Of a DNA stretch of 64,000 nt, positions 35,808 to 44,427 are shown in pieces; position 1 is the stretch's first letter, and every line of letters begins with the position of its first letter. The notes under the pieces are model-generated. The model did not search any database, was not told where the DNA came from, and was given only the letters and a program-made list of their open reading frames with translations. This DNA comes from an uncultured Bacteroidales bacterium. GTDB lineage: Bacteria > Bacteroidota > Bacteroidia > Bacteroidales > Muribaculaceae. The stretch lies in assembly GCA_902774055.1 (NCBI GenBank), contig CACYGX010000004.1:49271-113270 (forward strand), read 5' to 3'. The translations under genes were made by a program, and so were the position numbers.

Positions 35808-37355
35808 ATGACCATTGACCGATACGACAGCCCCCGCTACAAATTGCCAGTCGTTATAGCGCTCGCATGCTTTGCCGTGCTCGCGCTATTGCTCACATCA
35901 TGGGATTCTTACCTCTATGACCTGTGGCAACACCGCGATGTAATCTGGTTCTACAGTTGTGGCAAGGCTTGGATGAACGGGCTAACCCCCTACGTTGACT
36001 TCGCCGACAGCAAGGGGCCGCTGTTGTGGCTCATCTACGGCATCGGGTACCTGTTGAGCCCTCACGACTATGTGGGTTGCTACTGGATTGCCTGTGTCCT
36101 ATACGCGGTCATCTTCTACTGGTGCTACAAGTGCGCGCTCCTGTACACCCGCAACCAAGTATTGGCGGTTGCTGCGGTAGTGATATCGGCGCTGTTTTTC
36201 CTTGGCAGTCTCACCCACGTTGAGGTACGCACCGAAGACTACTGCTATCCGCCGATGCTGGCGGTGTTCTACCGCTTCCTGCAACACTCTGTGGCACGGT
36301 GCCATAGCCGTCGGTTTGTTAAGCGGGCGGCAATCGTGTTGGGAATAGCGCTCGGCGTCACCCTGCTGATCAAGTATAGCTGCACGTTGATGCTTGCAGT
36401 GTTCATCCCCTACTTCTGCATCGTGGTGCCACGCCGCAGCGGCTATTCGGCCTGGCGTGCTACAGGATGGTGTGCCCTGGCTGGCATGCTCACAGTAGCG
36501 CCCATGCTCATCGTGTTGGCACTGCAGGGTTGCCTTGTGGCATTCATCAACGAGTATTTCTTGGTAACGGCCAGCACGTTCGACAACTTGCATGGCAGCG
36601 CCATCACCTTCAAGGGAATACTGCTGATGTTTATGGGCATGCGCCTTGGCATCTTCATGCTTGCCATTGTGGTGGGTATGCTGGTTTACCTCTTGCAGTC
36701 CTACATGGACCGCTGGTATGCACTGCTGGTGTTCTTTTGGTTCCTGGCCGTGGTTTGGCTTAATGGCACCGATCGCATTTACTTCAATGTATTGGCCCTG
36801 TTCACGGTATTGTTTGCCGGACTCATCGTCATCCCGCTAGCCCGCTGGTTACAGCGCAAGGGCGTTGTTGCCCTACTGGCGATTGGCGTGCTCGCGTCAC
36901 TGTTCTTCATGACCGACCGGGAGTCGTTATTCAACCAGCGCTCTGCCGAACAGACGGCTTGGCACTACTATGCCTCACTCATGGCCCAGTATGACAAGCC
37001 GCGCACCCTCTATCTCATGTGCCACGACCACGGCGAGGGCGTCCCTGCCCGCAGTCTGCCTGCCTGCAAGTACTGGAGCCTGCAGATGGGGCACACCCAG
37101 GCCATGCTCGACAATCAACTGGAGGCCGTTAAGCAAGGGCAATGTGACGTGGTGTTTGTCATGTCGAACAATGTCAAGATGGCAATGCTGATGGAGTCCA
37201 TGGGCTATCACCGATATGACTTTACTGATATCGGTGTAGGCGAAAAGGATTTCCCGCACACCTTTATGTACAGCCGTCGTCCGCTCCATGCCACAGCCGA
37301 GTGCGTCCCGTCGTCAAGCGACATTCTGTTCAAGCGCCACCTCTATGGCCAGTAG
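35808..37355 (+). CDS. Multi-spanning GT-C-type glycosyltransferase-like membrane protein
   Basis: 515 aa with about ten hydrophobic segments. GLTPYVDFADSKGPLLW in the first periplasmic loop has the Asp typical of GT39/GT83-like (ArnT-type) glycosyltransferases. The C-terminal 130 residues are soluble. It probably moves a sugar from a polyprenyl-phosphate donor to an envelope acceptor; substrate unknown. No glycan gene cluster surrounds it. Confidence 0.7.
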   Translation: MTIDRYDSPRYKLPVVIALACFAVLALLLTSWDSYLYDLWQHRDVIWFYSCGKAWMNGLTPYVDFADSKGPLLWLIYGIGYLLSPHDYVGCYWIACVLYAVIFYWCYKCALLYTRNQVLAVAAVVISALFFLGSLTHVEVRTEDYCYPPMLAVFYRFLQHSVARCHSRRFVKRAAIVLGIALGVTLLIKYSCTLMLAVFIPYFCIVVPRRSGYSAWRATGWCALAGMLTVAPMLIVLALQGCLVAFINEYFLVTASTFDNLHGSAITFKGILLMFMGMRLGIFMLAIVVGMLVYLLQSYMDRWYALLVFFWFLAVVWLNGTDRIYFNVLALFTVLFAGLIVIPLARWLQRKGVVALLAIGVLASLFFMTDRESLFNQRSAEQTAWHYYASLMAQYDKPRTLYLMCHDHGEGVPARSLPACKYWSLQMGHTQAMLDNQLEAVKQGQCDVVFVMSNNVKMAMLMESMGYHRYDFTDIGVGEKDFPHTFMYSRRPLHATAECVPSSSDILFKRHLYGQ

Positions 37356-37394
37356 TTTTTGTCGTTTTTTAAGGACAATTTCAGGAAAAAACAC

Positions 37395-37402
37395 TAACTT
37401 TG
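37395..37402 (+). promoter_or_regulatory. -7 box TAACTTTG for ridA
   Basis: TAACTTTG, 49 nt upstream of the ridA ATG. Confidence 0.55.
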
Positions 37403-37451
37403 CAACATCTGATTAACTCACATTATTAACTATAACACAATTTATCAATTA

Positions 37452-37829
37452 ATGAAAGCATTAAACACCGACAAGGCACCTGCTGCCATTGGACCTTACA
37501 GCCAAGCTATTCGCACCGGTAACATCGTATTCGTTTCGGGCCAGCTGCCTATCAACCCCGAGACTGGCGCCTTCCCCGAGGGCGGAGTTCAGGAGCAGAC
37601 CCGTCAAAGCCTGATGAACGCGCGTGCCATCCTGCAGAGCGAAGGCCTTGACCTCAAGGACGTTGTGAAGACTACTGTCCTGCTGAGTGACATCGCCAAC
37701 TTCGGCCCCATGAACGAAATTTACGCTGAATTCTTCACCAAGCCTTTCCCCGCACGTAGCGCTTTTGCCGTACGCGATCTGCCCAAGGGCGCCCTCGTTG
37801 AAATTGAACTTATCGCCGAGGCTCATTGA
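37452..37829 (+). CDS. ridA: RidA-family enamine/imine deaminase
   Basis: 125 aa. AIGPYSQAI, FVSGQLPINPETG and the conserved Arg in FPARSAFAV with the Glu of VEIELIAEA are diagnostic. Hydrolyses reactive enamines such as 2-aminoacrylate from PLP enzymes. Single-gene unit. Confidence 0.95.
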   Translation: MKALNTDKAPAAIGPYSQAIRTGNIVFVSGQLPINPETGAFPEGGVQEQTRQSLMNARAILQSEGLDLKDVVKTTVLLSDIANFGPMNEIYAEFFTKPFPARSAFAVRDLPKGALVEIELIAEAH

Positions 37830-37882
37830 GCCGCGTTAGCCTAGCGTGGAATTAACCACAAGAAGGCGCAGATATAGATTTA

Positions 37883-37917
37883 GAGACACAACCTTCAGGG
37901 GCTGTGTCTCTTCTATT
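37883..37917 (+). terminator. Intrinsic terminator of ridA
   Basis: GAGACACA/TGTGTCTC stem with inner CC/GG, followed by TTCTATTT. Confidence 0.65.
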
Positions 37918-37970
37918 TACGGGCTTGCATGACGTTGAGGTTGCTGCAAAGCTCTATATGACTCAGTTTT

Positions 37971-37989
37971 AATCGGCCTAACGGCCGAG
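37971..37989 (-). repeat. Dispersed palindrome type B, copy 2
   Basis: On the minus strand CTCGGCCGTTAGGCCGATT, differing at one base from 7022-7040. Confidence 0.6.
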
Positions 37990-38034
37990 AAATCAAAAAA
38001 GGGTAATAATATTAATGATTTTATTTGATTTCTC
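37987..38034. repeat. Inverted repeat GAGAAATCAAA / TTTGATTTCTC
   Basis: A perfect 11-bp inverted repeat with a 26-nt AT-rich centre, directly joined to the type B palindrome, in the ridA-dedA spacer. No gene is seen in this spacer. Confidence 0.55.
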
Positions 38035-38096
38035 GAGTAGCGCGTTTAATTAGAGGCATTAGTTTGGCATAACCCTCGAAATTAGGCTGCGCCTTG

Positions 38097-38144
38097 GAAA
38101 TGCTCAAATAAATTTGGCATTTCGCTCGGCTTGCACTAATTTTG
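38097..38144 (+). promoter_or_regulatory. Promoter of dedA embedded in a palindrome
   Basis: TTTG (38113-38116) and TAATTTTG (38137-38144), 20-nt spacing. The upstream half is an imperfect inverted repeat (GAAATG-CT-CAAAT, AA, ATTTG-G-CATTTC). The ATG follows after only 9 nt. Confidence 0.65.
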
Positions 38145-38153
38145 CTGGCGATT

Positions 38154-38882
38154 ATGAAAAAGGATACAATTCAACTTATTGTGATACTCGCGGTGCTGCT
38201 AGCAGTGGTGGTAGCCATCGTGATGTATATGCCTCACGACATTGTCACCATCTACAACTGGTACAAGGACCATCTGACCTATGGCACGATACTGCTGCTG
38301 ATGGCGATTGAGAGTTCATTCATTCCCTTCCCGAGCGAGGTAGTGATTCCTCCCGCAGCCTACTTTGCGGCTCGCAATGGCGACATGAACATCATCATGA
38401 TTGTCGTTATCGCCACGTTGGGTGCCCTTATCGGCGCCGTCATCAACTACGTGCTCTCGTTGCTCATTGGGCGGCCCGTGGTCTATGCCTTTGCCAACAG
38501 CCGCATCGGCCACATGTGCCTCATCGATGCCGAGAAGGTGCAGAAGGCCGAGGCCTACTTCGACCGTCATGGTGCCATCTCGACGTTCCTGGGGCGCCTA
38601 ATTCCCGCCATCCGCCAACTCATCTCGATTCCCGCTGGCCTGTCGCGCATGAACTTCGGCACATTCGCCCTGTTCACGTCATTGGGCGCTGGCATCTGGA
38701 ACGTTGTGTTGGCATCATTGGGCTATTGGCTGAGCCAGCACTTCCCCGAGGAAGAACTGCTTGCCCAATTGGAGCACTACAACCGTTACCTGTCCTGGGC
38801 TGGATATGCGCTTGCCATCTTCATCGTCCTGTTCCTCGCCTATCAGGCCATCAAGAAACGACCCACGCAGCAAACCAAATAA
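38154..38882 (+). CDS. DedA-family membrane protein
   Basis: 242 aa from the ATG at 38154 (MKKDTIQLIV); Met at 38142 overlaps the promoter box. Motifs ESSFIPFPSEVVIPPAAYFA and FLGRLIPAIRQLISIPAG define the DedA (SNARE-associated/VTT) family, putative undecaprenyl-phosphate or phospholipid flippases of the inner membrane. rpe follows 19 nt downstream. Confidence 0.92.
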   Translation: MKKDTIQLIVILAVLLAVVVAIVMYMPHDIVTIYNWYKDHLTYGTILLLMAIESSFIPFPSEVVIPPAAYFAARNGDMNIIMIVVIATLGALIGAVINYVLSLLIGRPVVYAFANSRIGHMCLIDAEKVQKAEAYFDRHGAISTFLGRLIPAIRQLISIPAGLSRMNFGTFALFTSLGAGIWNVVLASLGYWLSQHFPEEELLAQLEHYNRYLSWAGYALAIFIVLFLAYQAIKKRPTQQTK

Positions 38883-38901
38883 CAAACAACAAGATATCAT
38901 T

Positions 38902-39549
38902 ATGATGCAAGTTTCTCCCTCCCTGTTATCGGCCGACTTTGGCAATCTGGCCAAGGATATCGACATGATCAACCGCAGCAATGCTGACCTGCTTCACCTC
39001 GATGTGATGGACGGCGTGTTTGTGCCTAACATCTCCTTCGGATTTCCCGTCATCAAGCATGTGCAACGCCTGTGCGAAAAGCCTCTTGACATGCACCTGA
39101 TGATCGTTGAACCCCAGAAGTTTATACCCCAAGTGAGGGACTGCGGCACACGCATCATGACCGTGCACCAGGAAGCGTGCATCCACCTCAACCGCGTGGT
39201 GCAGCAAATCCACGACGCTGGCATGCTGGCAGGCGTGGCACTCAACCCCGCCACCCCCGTGATGATGCTCCGCGACATCATTTGTGACGTTGACTTGGTG
39301 CTGTTGATGTCGGTCAACCCCGGTTTTGGCGGCCAACAGTTTATCGTCCAGACGTTGAACAAGGTGCGCGAACTGCGCCAACTCATCATCCTCAGCGGTT
39401 CTAACGCCCTGATTGAGATTGACGGCGGCGTCAATAATGCGACTGGGGCACAACTCGCTGAGGCAGGTGCTGATATCCTCGTAGCCGGCAGCTACGTGTT
39501 CGGCGCCGATGACCCCATTAAGACGATTGACGGGTTAAAAAATCTATAA
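38902..39549 (+). CDS. rpe: Ribulose-phosphate 3-epimerase
   Basis: 215 aa from the first of two adjacent ATGs (38902, 38905). TIM-barrel pentose-phosphate enzyme interconverting ribulose-5-P and xylulose-5-P. Motifs: SPSLLSADF, HLDVMDGVFVPNISFG (metal ligands), MHLMI, SVNPGFGGQ, and DGGVNN for phosphate binding. Its pathway partner transketolase is at 48.2 kb. Confidence 0.96.
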   Translation: MMQVSPSLLSADFGNLAKDIDMINRSNADLLHLDVMDGVFVPNISFGFPVIKHVQRLCEKPLDMHLMIVEPQKFIPQVRDCGTRIMTVHQEACIHLNRVVQQIHDAGMLAGVALNPATPVMMLRDIICDVDLVLLMSVNPGFGGQQFIVQTLNKVRELRQLIILSGSNALIEIDGGVNNATGAQLAEAGADILVAGSYVFGADDPIKTIDGLKNL

Positions 39550-39605
39550 TAACAAGGTTATGCGAACTGTAGAAAGTGTGTTGCTGTAAAAATCCTCAAA
39601 AATAT

Positions 39606-39636
39606 TTTGTCAGGTGGAAAATTTGCCCTAACTTTG
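39606..39636 (+). promoter_or_regulatory. Promoter of tRNA-Ser(CGA)
   Basis: TTTG (39606-39609), 19 nt, TAACTTTG (39629-39636); the tRNA begins at 39673. Confidence 0.75.
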
Positions 39637-39672
39637 CACCCGCTTTTGGGCAAGTTACCCGATAGCAAGACT

Positions 39673-39758
39673 GGAAAGGTGCCGGAGTGGTCGATCGGGG
39701 CGGTCTCGAAAACCGTTGTACGCTTTGCGTACCGTGGGTTCGAATCCCTCCCTTTCCG
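39673..39758 (+). tRNA. tRNA-Ser (anticodon CGA)
   Basis: 86 nt with a class II long variable arm. Acceptor GGAAAGG/CCTTTCC; anticodon loop CTCGAAA gives CGA (reads UCG); T-loop GGTTCGAATCC; discriminator G. The CCA end is not encoded. Confidence 0.97.
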
Positions 39759-39764
39759 CACAAC

Positions 39765-39802
39765 AATGTAATGAATTGTTTTTCAATTCATTACATTAAT
39801 TT
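39765..39802 (+). terminator. Perfect 14-bp hairpin terminator of tRNA-Ser
   Basis: AATGTAATGAATTG and its exact inverse (39784-39797) around TTTTT, followed by AATTTTTC. Confidence 0.75.
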
Positions 39803-39814
39803 TTCATATCCACT

Positions 39815-39832
39815 GGAACGCCATAGGGACGA
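39815..39832 (+). repeat. Direct repeat GGAACGCCATAGGGACGA
   Basis: 18-nt repeat matched at 16 of 18 positions by 39916-39933, 101 nt away, just after tRNA-Ser. Possible recombinase arm sites or remnants of an integrated element. Confidence 0.55.
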
Positions 39833-39915
39833 TTCCCACACTCATCTCTAGCAAAGTACACTTTTTAATTTACTAAATCCCAATCTGTTAACTATAGTTC
39901 AAATTTCGAACTTTT

Positions 39916-39933
39916 GGGACGCTATAGGGACGA
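39916..39933 (+). repeat. Direct repeat GGGACGCTATAGGGACGA
   Basis: Partner of 39815-39832; itself contains GGGACG twice. Confidence 0.55.
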
Positions 39934-39956
39934 AAAATCACAAAAACATAATACAA

Positions 39957-39989
39957 GCGGTTGATTTGCCTTTGTGGCAAATCAACCGC
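39957..39989 (-). terminator. Perfect 14-bp hairpin after the TlpA-like gene
   Basis: GCGGTTGATTTGCC and its exact inverse around a 5-nt loop; on the minus strand TTGTATTATGTTTTTG follows. About 31 nt beyond the stop of the gene ending at 40021. Confidence 0.65.
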
Positions 39990-40020
39990 AGATGTCTTAA
40001 TAAAAAGTACGCCTATTCCA

Positions 40021-40770
40021 TTATTGTTCTAACTGTTGGATGCATTCGAGAATAGATGCACGTATCTCTTCACTTGTCCCATGAACAAGATGACGGACTA
40101 TTCCGTTCTTATCAACAACAATCGTTAATGGGAAACCCTCACCTTGAATCCACGACATCATGTCTTTAGCTTCAATTAAGTGAGTCCAGGTGAAATTATG
40201 CTGTTCAGTTATCTTGCGAGTTAAAGTTTCATCGTGATATGTTGCTGAAAAGAACTGAACATTTGGATACATTTCTTTCCATGTAGATAAGATCGGCATT
40301 TCCTTGCGGCAAGGTCCACATCCTGAGTACCATAAATTCACTACCATTACCTTACCCTTTACATCCTCGTTGGTCCACTTGTTACCATCAATATCAGTTT
40401 CACAGAATTGAGGGAACGGCTCTCCTACTACTGGCTTTGATAACTCACTTGACAGTGTTGTTATACGCATCATTTCGGTCTGCTCTTGATATTTTTCAAG
40501 AAACAGTTTCCCGTGAAAGACCTTCTCAACTGGAATTGCATACTTAATCATCTCCTCAGGCAAAGTCATGTCATAAGTATAAGCAAGCAAGCGATTCTTC
40601 TGCCCATCATTAACCATGGTAATGTTAGGACTTACATCTTCAGGCAATTTGATGTCGTCCTTGAAAAAATACCCGTTTACTATCATTTTCGCCTGAATCG
40701 AGCCATCTTCTTGAGCCGTTGTGCCAAGAACAGAAAAGATAGCCACAATAAAAAATACTAAATATCTCAT
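40021..40770 (-). CDS. TlpA-like thiol-disulfide oxidoreductase
   Basis: 249 aa from Met at 40770 (MRYLVFFIVAIFSVLGTTAQ, signal peptide); Met at 40782 or 40794 are alternatives. An N-terminal DUF4369-like region (about 25-115) precedes a thioredoxin fold with active site WYSGCGPCRKEMP and the cis-Pro loop GFPLTIVVDKNG. Periplasmic reductase for cytochrome or other disulfides. Lies in the accessory patch next to tRNA-Ser; TATCTTTG at 40808-40815 (minus) is its likely promoter. Confidence 0.85.
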   Translation of the reverse strand: MRYLVFFIVAIFSVLGTTAQEDGSIQAKMIVNGYFFKDDIKLPEDVSPNITMVNDGQKNRLLAYTYDMTLPEEMIKYAIPVEKVFHGKLFLEKYQEQTEMMRITTLSSELSKPVVGEPFPQFCETDIDGNKWTNEDVKGKVMVVNLWYSGCGPCRKEMPILSTWKEMYPNVQFFSATYHDETLTRKITEQHNFTWTHLIEAKDMMSWIQGEGFPLTIVVDKNGIVRHLVHGTSEEIRASILECIQQLEQ

Positions 40771-40953
40771 ATTAAGTTTCATTTTATACCTCATTGAAAT
40801 CAGCAGGCAAAGATATAGACTTTCTCTTGATTAACTATTGTTTTTGGAAGTTTTATTTTTAATTAACCTTTGGATACCAATCAGAGTCATGATAGAAATG
40901 TTAACGCCATTTAAGTACAAAAATGTTTTTTGGCAAGATTATTGTAATATCAT

Positions 40954-40985
40954 TTTGGATGGTAACTATTTTTTAGTTACATTTG
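40954..40985 (+). promoter_or_regulatory. Promoter of hicAB
   Basis: TTTG (40954-40957), 20 nt, TACATTTG (40978-40985); hicA starts at 41006. Confidence 0.7.
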
Positions 40986-41005
40986 CGGCATCAAAAAGCA
41001 ATGAC

Positions 41006-41263
41006 ATGAGTACTAAAGAGAAACTCAGAAAGCGATTTCTTTCTATGCCGTCGGATTTTACATTCGATGAGATGCAGCAACTCTTGGCTGGTTATGGCTA
41101 TGTGCGAGGTGAAAAAGGCCACACATCTGGTTCTCGAGTGATTTTCAAGAACGGTGACAAACGACCTATCATGTTGCACAAACCACATCCAGGCAATATC
41201 GTCAAGCGATATGCGATGCAGCAAGTATTGGAAGAATTGAAAGAAGCAGGATTTATTAAATAA
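41006..41263 (+). CDS. hicA: HicA-family toxin
   Basis: 85 aa from the ATG at 41006, after the promoter; the frame stays open upstream. Double-stranded-RBD-like mRNA interferase: LLAGYGYVRGEKGHTSGSRVIF ... LHKPHPG is the HicA core (quoted as two segments). The usual catalytic His of the GSH motif is Arg here (SGSR), with His three residues earlier, so activity should be tested. 7 nt before hicB. Confidence 0.85.
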   Translation: MSTKEKLRKRFLSMPSDFTFDEMQQLLAGYGYVRGEKGHTSGSRVIFKNGDKRPIMLHKPHPGNIVKRYAMQQVLEELKEAGFIK

Positions 41264-41270
41264 GAATAAT

Positions 41271-41615
41271 ATGAATACAATGAGTTATAAGGGCTATTTA
41301 GGCTCAGTCGCTTTTAGCGAACAGGATGGTGTTTTCTACGGCAAGGTGGAGGGCATCAACGGTTTGGTGAACTTTGAGGGCGAGAGCGTCAAGGAACTGA
41401 CCGAAGCATTTCATGAGGCTGTGGATGATTACCTCGCCTACTGCGCCGACGAGGGTATCGAACCGGATAAGAGTTATTCAGGTGCTCTGAATGTGAGGTT
41501 GACACCTGCCATCCACAGGCGAATCGCCATGCTTGCCAAACAAGCTGGGCTCACCATCAATGCCTTTATCCGAAAGACGCTTGAAGAGAAAGCAGAATCA
41601 GAAATGGTCGTATAA
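41271..41615 (+). CDS. hicB: HicB-family antitoxin
   Basis: 114 aa. Partly degraded RNase H-like N-terminus (YLGSVAFSEQDGVFYGKV, INFEGESV-type segment) and a C-terminal ribbon-helix-helix (LNVRLTPAIHRRIAMLAKQ, NAFIRKTLEE) that binds the hicAB promoter and HicA. Second gene of the toxin-antitoxin operon. Confidence 0.9.
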   Translation: MNTMSYKGYLGSVAFSEQDGVFYGKVEGINGLVNFEGESVKELTEAFHEAVDDYLAYCADEGIEPDKSYSGALNVRLTPAIHRRIAMLAKQAGLTINAFIRKTLEEKAESEMVV

Positions 41616-41664
41616 CAATCGAATGCGAAATAAAGAATAATTAACTGTCAACAGGCTACCTCGT

Positions 41665-43317
41665 TTAGAGTGACTTGATGTCTCCGGAGCTTTCGGGCAT
41701 CTGGTAACGGGTACCGGTGTCCTTGCTGATCTGTTCACGGTAGTGCTGGTCATAGCCAGGTGTGGTATAGCGGCCCGGAACGACGGCACCATTTTCTGAA
41801 GGCTTCATGATCTGGTCGTTGTGTTTGACGGCTATGAGGCGGAAGAGCTTGTCCCAACGCTTCATCATCTGGTCGGTGTAAGCAGCACTCTTGCTGGTGA
41901 GGTAGCTGACGCGCTCTCGCTTGGTGAGAGGTTCTATGTCTTTTAACACTTGCGCCTGGTCGGCAGCATAGTAGTCCTCCAACTCCTGCTGGGCATCACG
42001 CAGGTCTCCTATCATGACGCTGTAGCGCGGATAAATCATGTTGGCCACTATATTGTTCAGCCAGAAAGCGCTGTGCTCGCTGAACTCGTTGCTCAAGTTG
42101 TTCTCTCGGCGGAAGGCTTCGGGCACCTCATTCACGCAGCAATACACTGGCACGTAGGCTATCATGTTAGCATCGTCGCAGTTGAAGTACATGATGCCGC
42201 CCACCTCGTCGGGCAACCAGCTGCGAAGCTGTGACACGAGCGTGAAGCCCGACTGCGGGGTGCCGATGGCACGCTCACGGAAATAGCTCTTTCCATCGAC
42301 TTCCCAGTTCATGGGCATCGGGCGGTAAGGTGAGCTCCAAGGTCCTGCACTCATGTCGGCTGTCATGTCAAGCGGGGTGCCCTCGTAATGGTCGCGCATG
42401 TCATTCATGATGTCACGCACAGACACCTTATGGTCGGGCTTGATGTAAAGCGGCAGATGGTCGCAAACGTCATGCTGGCCGTTGATGTAGGGCAGGTACT
42501 TGTCCATCTCGGCCTGGTCGTAGTGGTGGCGGAAGAAACTCCACACACGGGCATCGGCATAGCGCACCGAGGAGAATGAGATCGGGCAATAGGCATCGCG
42601 GAAGCTGAAGTCCTCGTCCTTGCCGCTGAAATAGCCTTTCTGTCGGGCAAACGAAATCACGTCCTTGGAATACAGGCAGTTCTTGGGGTCCTTCATGGGG
42701 AACTGGCGTATGCGGGAAAGATTGGCATGGGCACAGATGCAGTCATCAGGGATGCGAACGGCGACCCACACGGCACCTTTCACGCCAGGGCCCTTGCCCA
42801 CGATTTCGAGAATCCAAGCCTCGTTCTTGTCGCACACGGTTATCGTCTCTCCCGTGCTGCAGTAACCATATTCCTGCACAAGGTCGGTCATGATGGTGAT
42901 CGCCTCGCGCGCTGTAGCAGCACGCTCCAACCCCAGATGCATCATGGTGAAATAGTCGAGCAATCCTTCAGGATTCTGCAATTCAAGGCGTCCATCGAAG
43001 GTGGTTTCCACAATGCTCACCTGCTTCTCATTAATAAAGCCGATGACGTCATAGGTGTATTCCACTTGAGGCACATAGCCTCTCACGGGTCCCCGTCCCC
43101 ACTCACGAATGGCAATCTTCTCGCCTTTCTCATGCCTGCCGCCTGGAGTGCGCGACAAGGAACCGGCGAAGCCATAGCCATCACAATTATACGTACAAAT
43201 CACAGAGCCATCAGCAGAGGCCGCCTTGCCAACGATAAGGTTGGTACAAGCCCATGATGGAGTGACCGCCAGCGCCAACGTCGCCACGAGGAAAGAGAGA
43301 AATCGTTTAGTATTCAT
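41665..43317 (-). CDS. C69-family dipeptidase (secreted)
   Basis: 550 aa from the ATG at 43317 (MNTKRFLSFLVATLALAVTPSWA). Signal cleavage would expose Cys24 (CTNLIVGKAASADGS), the N-terminal nucleophile of the Ntn fold. Other motifs: EWGRGPVRGYVPQ, WILEIVGKGPG, and DVISFARQKG. Hydrolyses dipeptides in the envelope. TACCTTTG lies 27 nt upstream. Confidence 0.9.
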   Translation of the reverse strand: MNTKRFLSFLVATLALAVTPSWACTNLIVGKAASADGSVICTYNCDGYGFAGSLSRTPGGRHEKGEKIAIREWGRGPVRGYVPQVEYTYDVIGFINEKQVSIVETTFDGRLELQNPEGLLDYFTMMHLGLERAATAREAITIMTDLVQEYGYCSTGETITVCDKNEAWILEIVGKGPGVKGAVWVAVRIPDDCICAHANLSRIRQFPMKDPKNCLYSKDVISFARQKGYFSGKDEDFSFRDAYCPISFSSVRYADARVWSFFRHHYDQAEMDKYLPYINGQHDVCDHLPLYIKPDHKVSVRDIMNDMRDHYEGTPLDMTADMSAGPWSSPYRPMPMNWEVDGKSYFRERAIGTPQSGFTLVSQLRSWLPDEVGGIMYFNCDDANMIAYVPVYCCVNEVPEAFRRENNLSNEFSEHSAFWLNNIVANMIYPRYSVMIGDLRDAQQELEDYYAADQAQVLKDIEPLTKRERVSYLTSKSAAYTDQMMKRWDKLFRLIAVKHNDQIMKPSENGAVVPGRYTTPGYDQHYREQISKDTGTRYQMPESSGDIKSL

Positions 43318-43343
43318 ATTATTTGTCGTTTTTTCTATAGGGG

Positions 43344-43351
43344 CAAAGGTA
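43344..43351 (-). promoter_or_regulatory. -7 box TACCTTTG for the C69 dipeptidase
   Basis: TACCTTTG on the minus strand, 26 nt before the ATG at 43317. Confidence 0.6.
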
Positions 43352-43623
43352 GCGATTATTTTGTTAAACACTTCACTTTAGTTTAGATTTAAGTGATTTT
43401 GATAAACGGCTCATGCTATCTGGATAGTGAAAAAGTCCGTTTCAAAGAAAAAGACATCTGATAAATGTAGGATTTAGGGATCTTAACCCCTTCCTATCCG
43501 CTGAAATGAAAAAAGTGTGCTCTTTTCTAAAAAATGAAGAATCATAATAGCTATCTATCAGCACTTTTTGTGATATTGAAAGAAAAAAAGCGTTGAAAAT
43601 GAGAAAATGTGATAAAAACTGAG
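43352..43623. other. AT-rich divergent spacer
   Basis: Spacer between the divergent dipeptidase and deoD promoters. Apart from a loose inverted repeat (AAAAAGTG at 43510, CACTTTTT at 43562) no gene, RNA or operator is evident. Confidence 0.5.
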
Positions 43624-43631
43624 TACCTTTG
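43624..43631 (+). promoter_or_regulatory. -7 box TACCTTTG for deoD
   Basis: TACCTTTG, 30 nt before the deoD ATG. Confidence 0.6.
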
Positions 43632-43661
43632 TCTTCGAGAAAATATAAAAATTAGAATATT

Positions 43662-44372
43662 ATGGCAGATAAAACACCTACTCCGCACATCGGCGCCAAG
43701 TATGGCGAGATTGCACCCACAGTGATTATGGCTGGCGACCCCTTGCGCGCCAAGTTGATGGCTGAACGCTATTTGGAGAATCCCGTACTTTACAACCAGG
43801 TGCGCGGTATGCTCGGTTACACAGGCCTGTATAAGGGCCAGCGCGTTTCGGTCCAGGGCCATGGTATGGGCATCCCCTCAATAGGCATCTACTCCTATGA
43901 GTTGTTCAACTTCTACGACGTGAAGACGATTATCCGCGTGGGCTCGGCAGGCTCGATGCACCCCGACCTGCACATCGGCGACCTTGTGATGGCTATGGGC
44001 GCTTGCACCAACAGCGCATACGCTGAACAGTTCCGCTTGCCCGGCACCTATGCTCCAATTGCCGACTTCGGCCTGCTGCGCGCTGCCGTCGAGAAGGCCG
44101 AGGAATTAGGCTACCGCTACAAGGTGGGCAACGTGTATTCATCAGACACCTTCTATGATGACAGCCCCGATACCGACCAGTGGCAGAAGATGGGCGTGCT
44201 TGCCGTCGAGATGGAAGCACCCGCACTGTACATGAACGCAGCCCGCAGTGGCGCCCGTGCCCTGTGCCTGTGCACCATTAGCGATTCGCTGGTGACTGGT
44301 GAGGTGACTACCGCCGAGGAGCGCCAAAACAACTTCACCCAGATGATGGACGTAGCATTTGGTATTATCTGA
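43662..44372 (+). CDS. deoD: Purine-nucleoside phosphorylase (hexameric type)
   Basis: 236 aa. [25 protein letters not shown] opens the protein as in DeoD (quoted in parts), with phosphate-binding GSAGS, nucleoside-binding VEMEAPALY, and the catalytic Asp in ISDSLVTGE. Phosphorolysis of purine (deoxy)nucleosides for salvage. Short gap to the next gene, possibly co-transcribed. Confidence 0.96.
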   Translation: MADKTPTPHIGAKYGEIAPTVIMAGDPLRAKLMAERYLENPVLYNQVRGMLGYTGLYKGQRVSVQGHGMGIPSIGIYSYELFNFYDVKTIIRVGSAGSMHPDLHIGDLVMAMGACTNSAYAEQFRLPGTYAPIADFGLLRAAVEKAEELGYRYKVGNVYSSDTFYDDSPDTDQWQKMGVLAVEMEAPALYMNAARSGARALCLCTISDSLVTGEVTTAEERQNNFTQMMDVAFGII

Positions 44373-44427
44373 TAATTTTTGATACACAAGATATTGTATA
44401 TCTAAATTTAAAGCAATACTTTAAATT

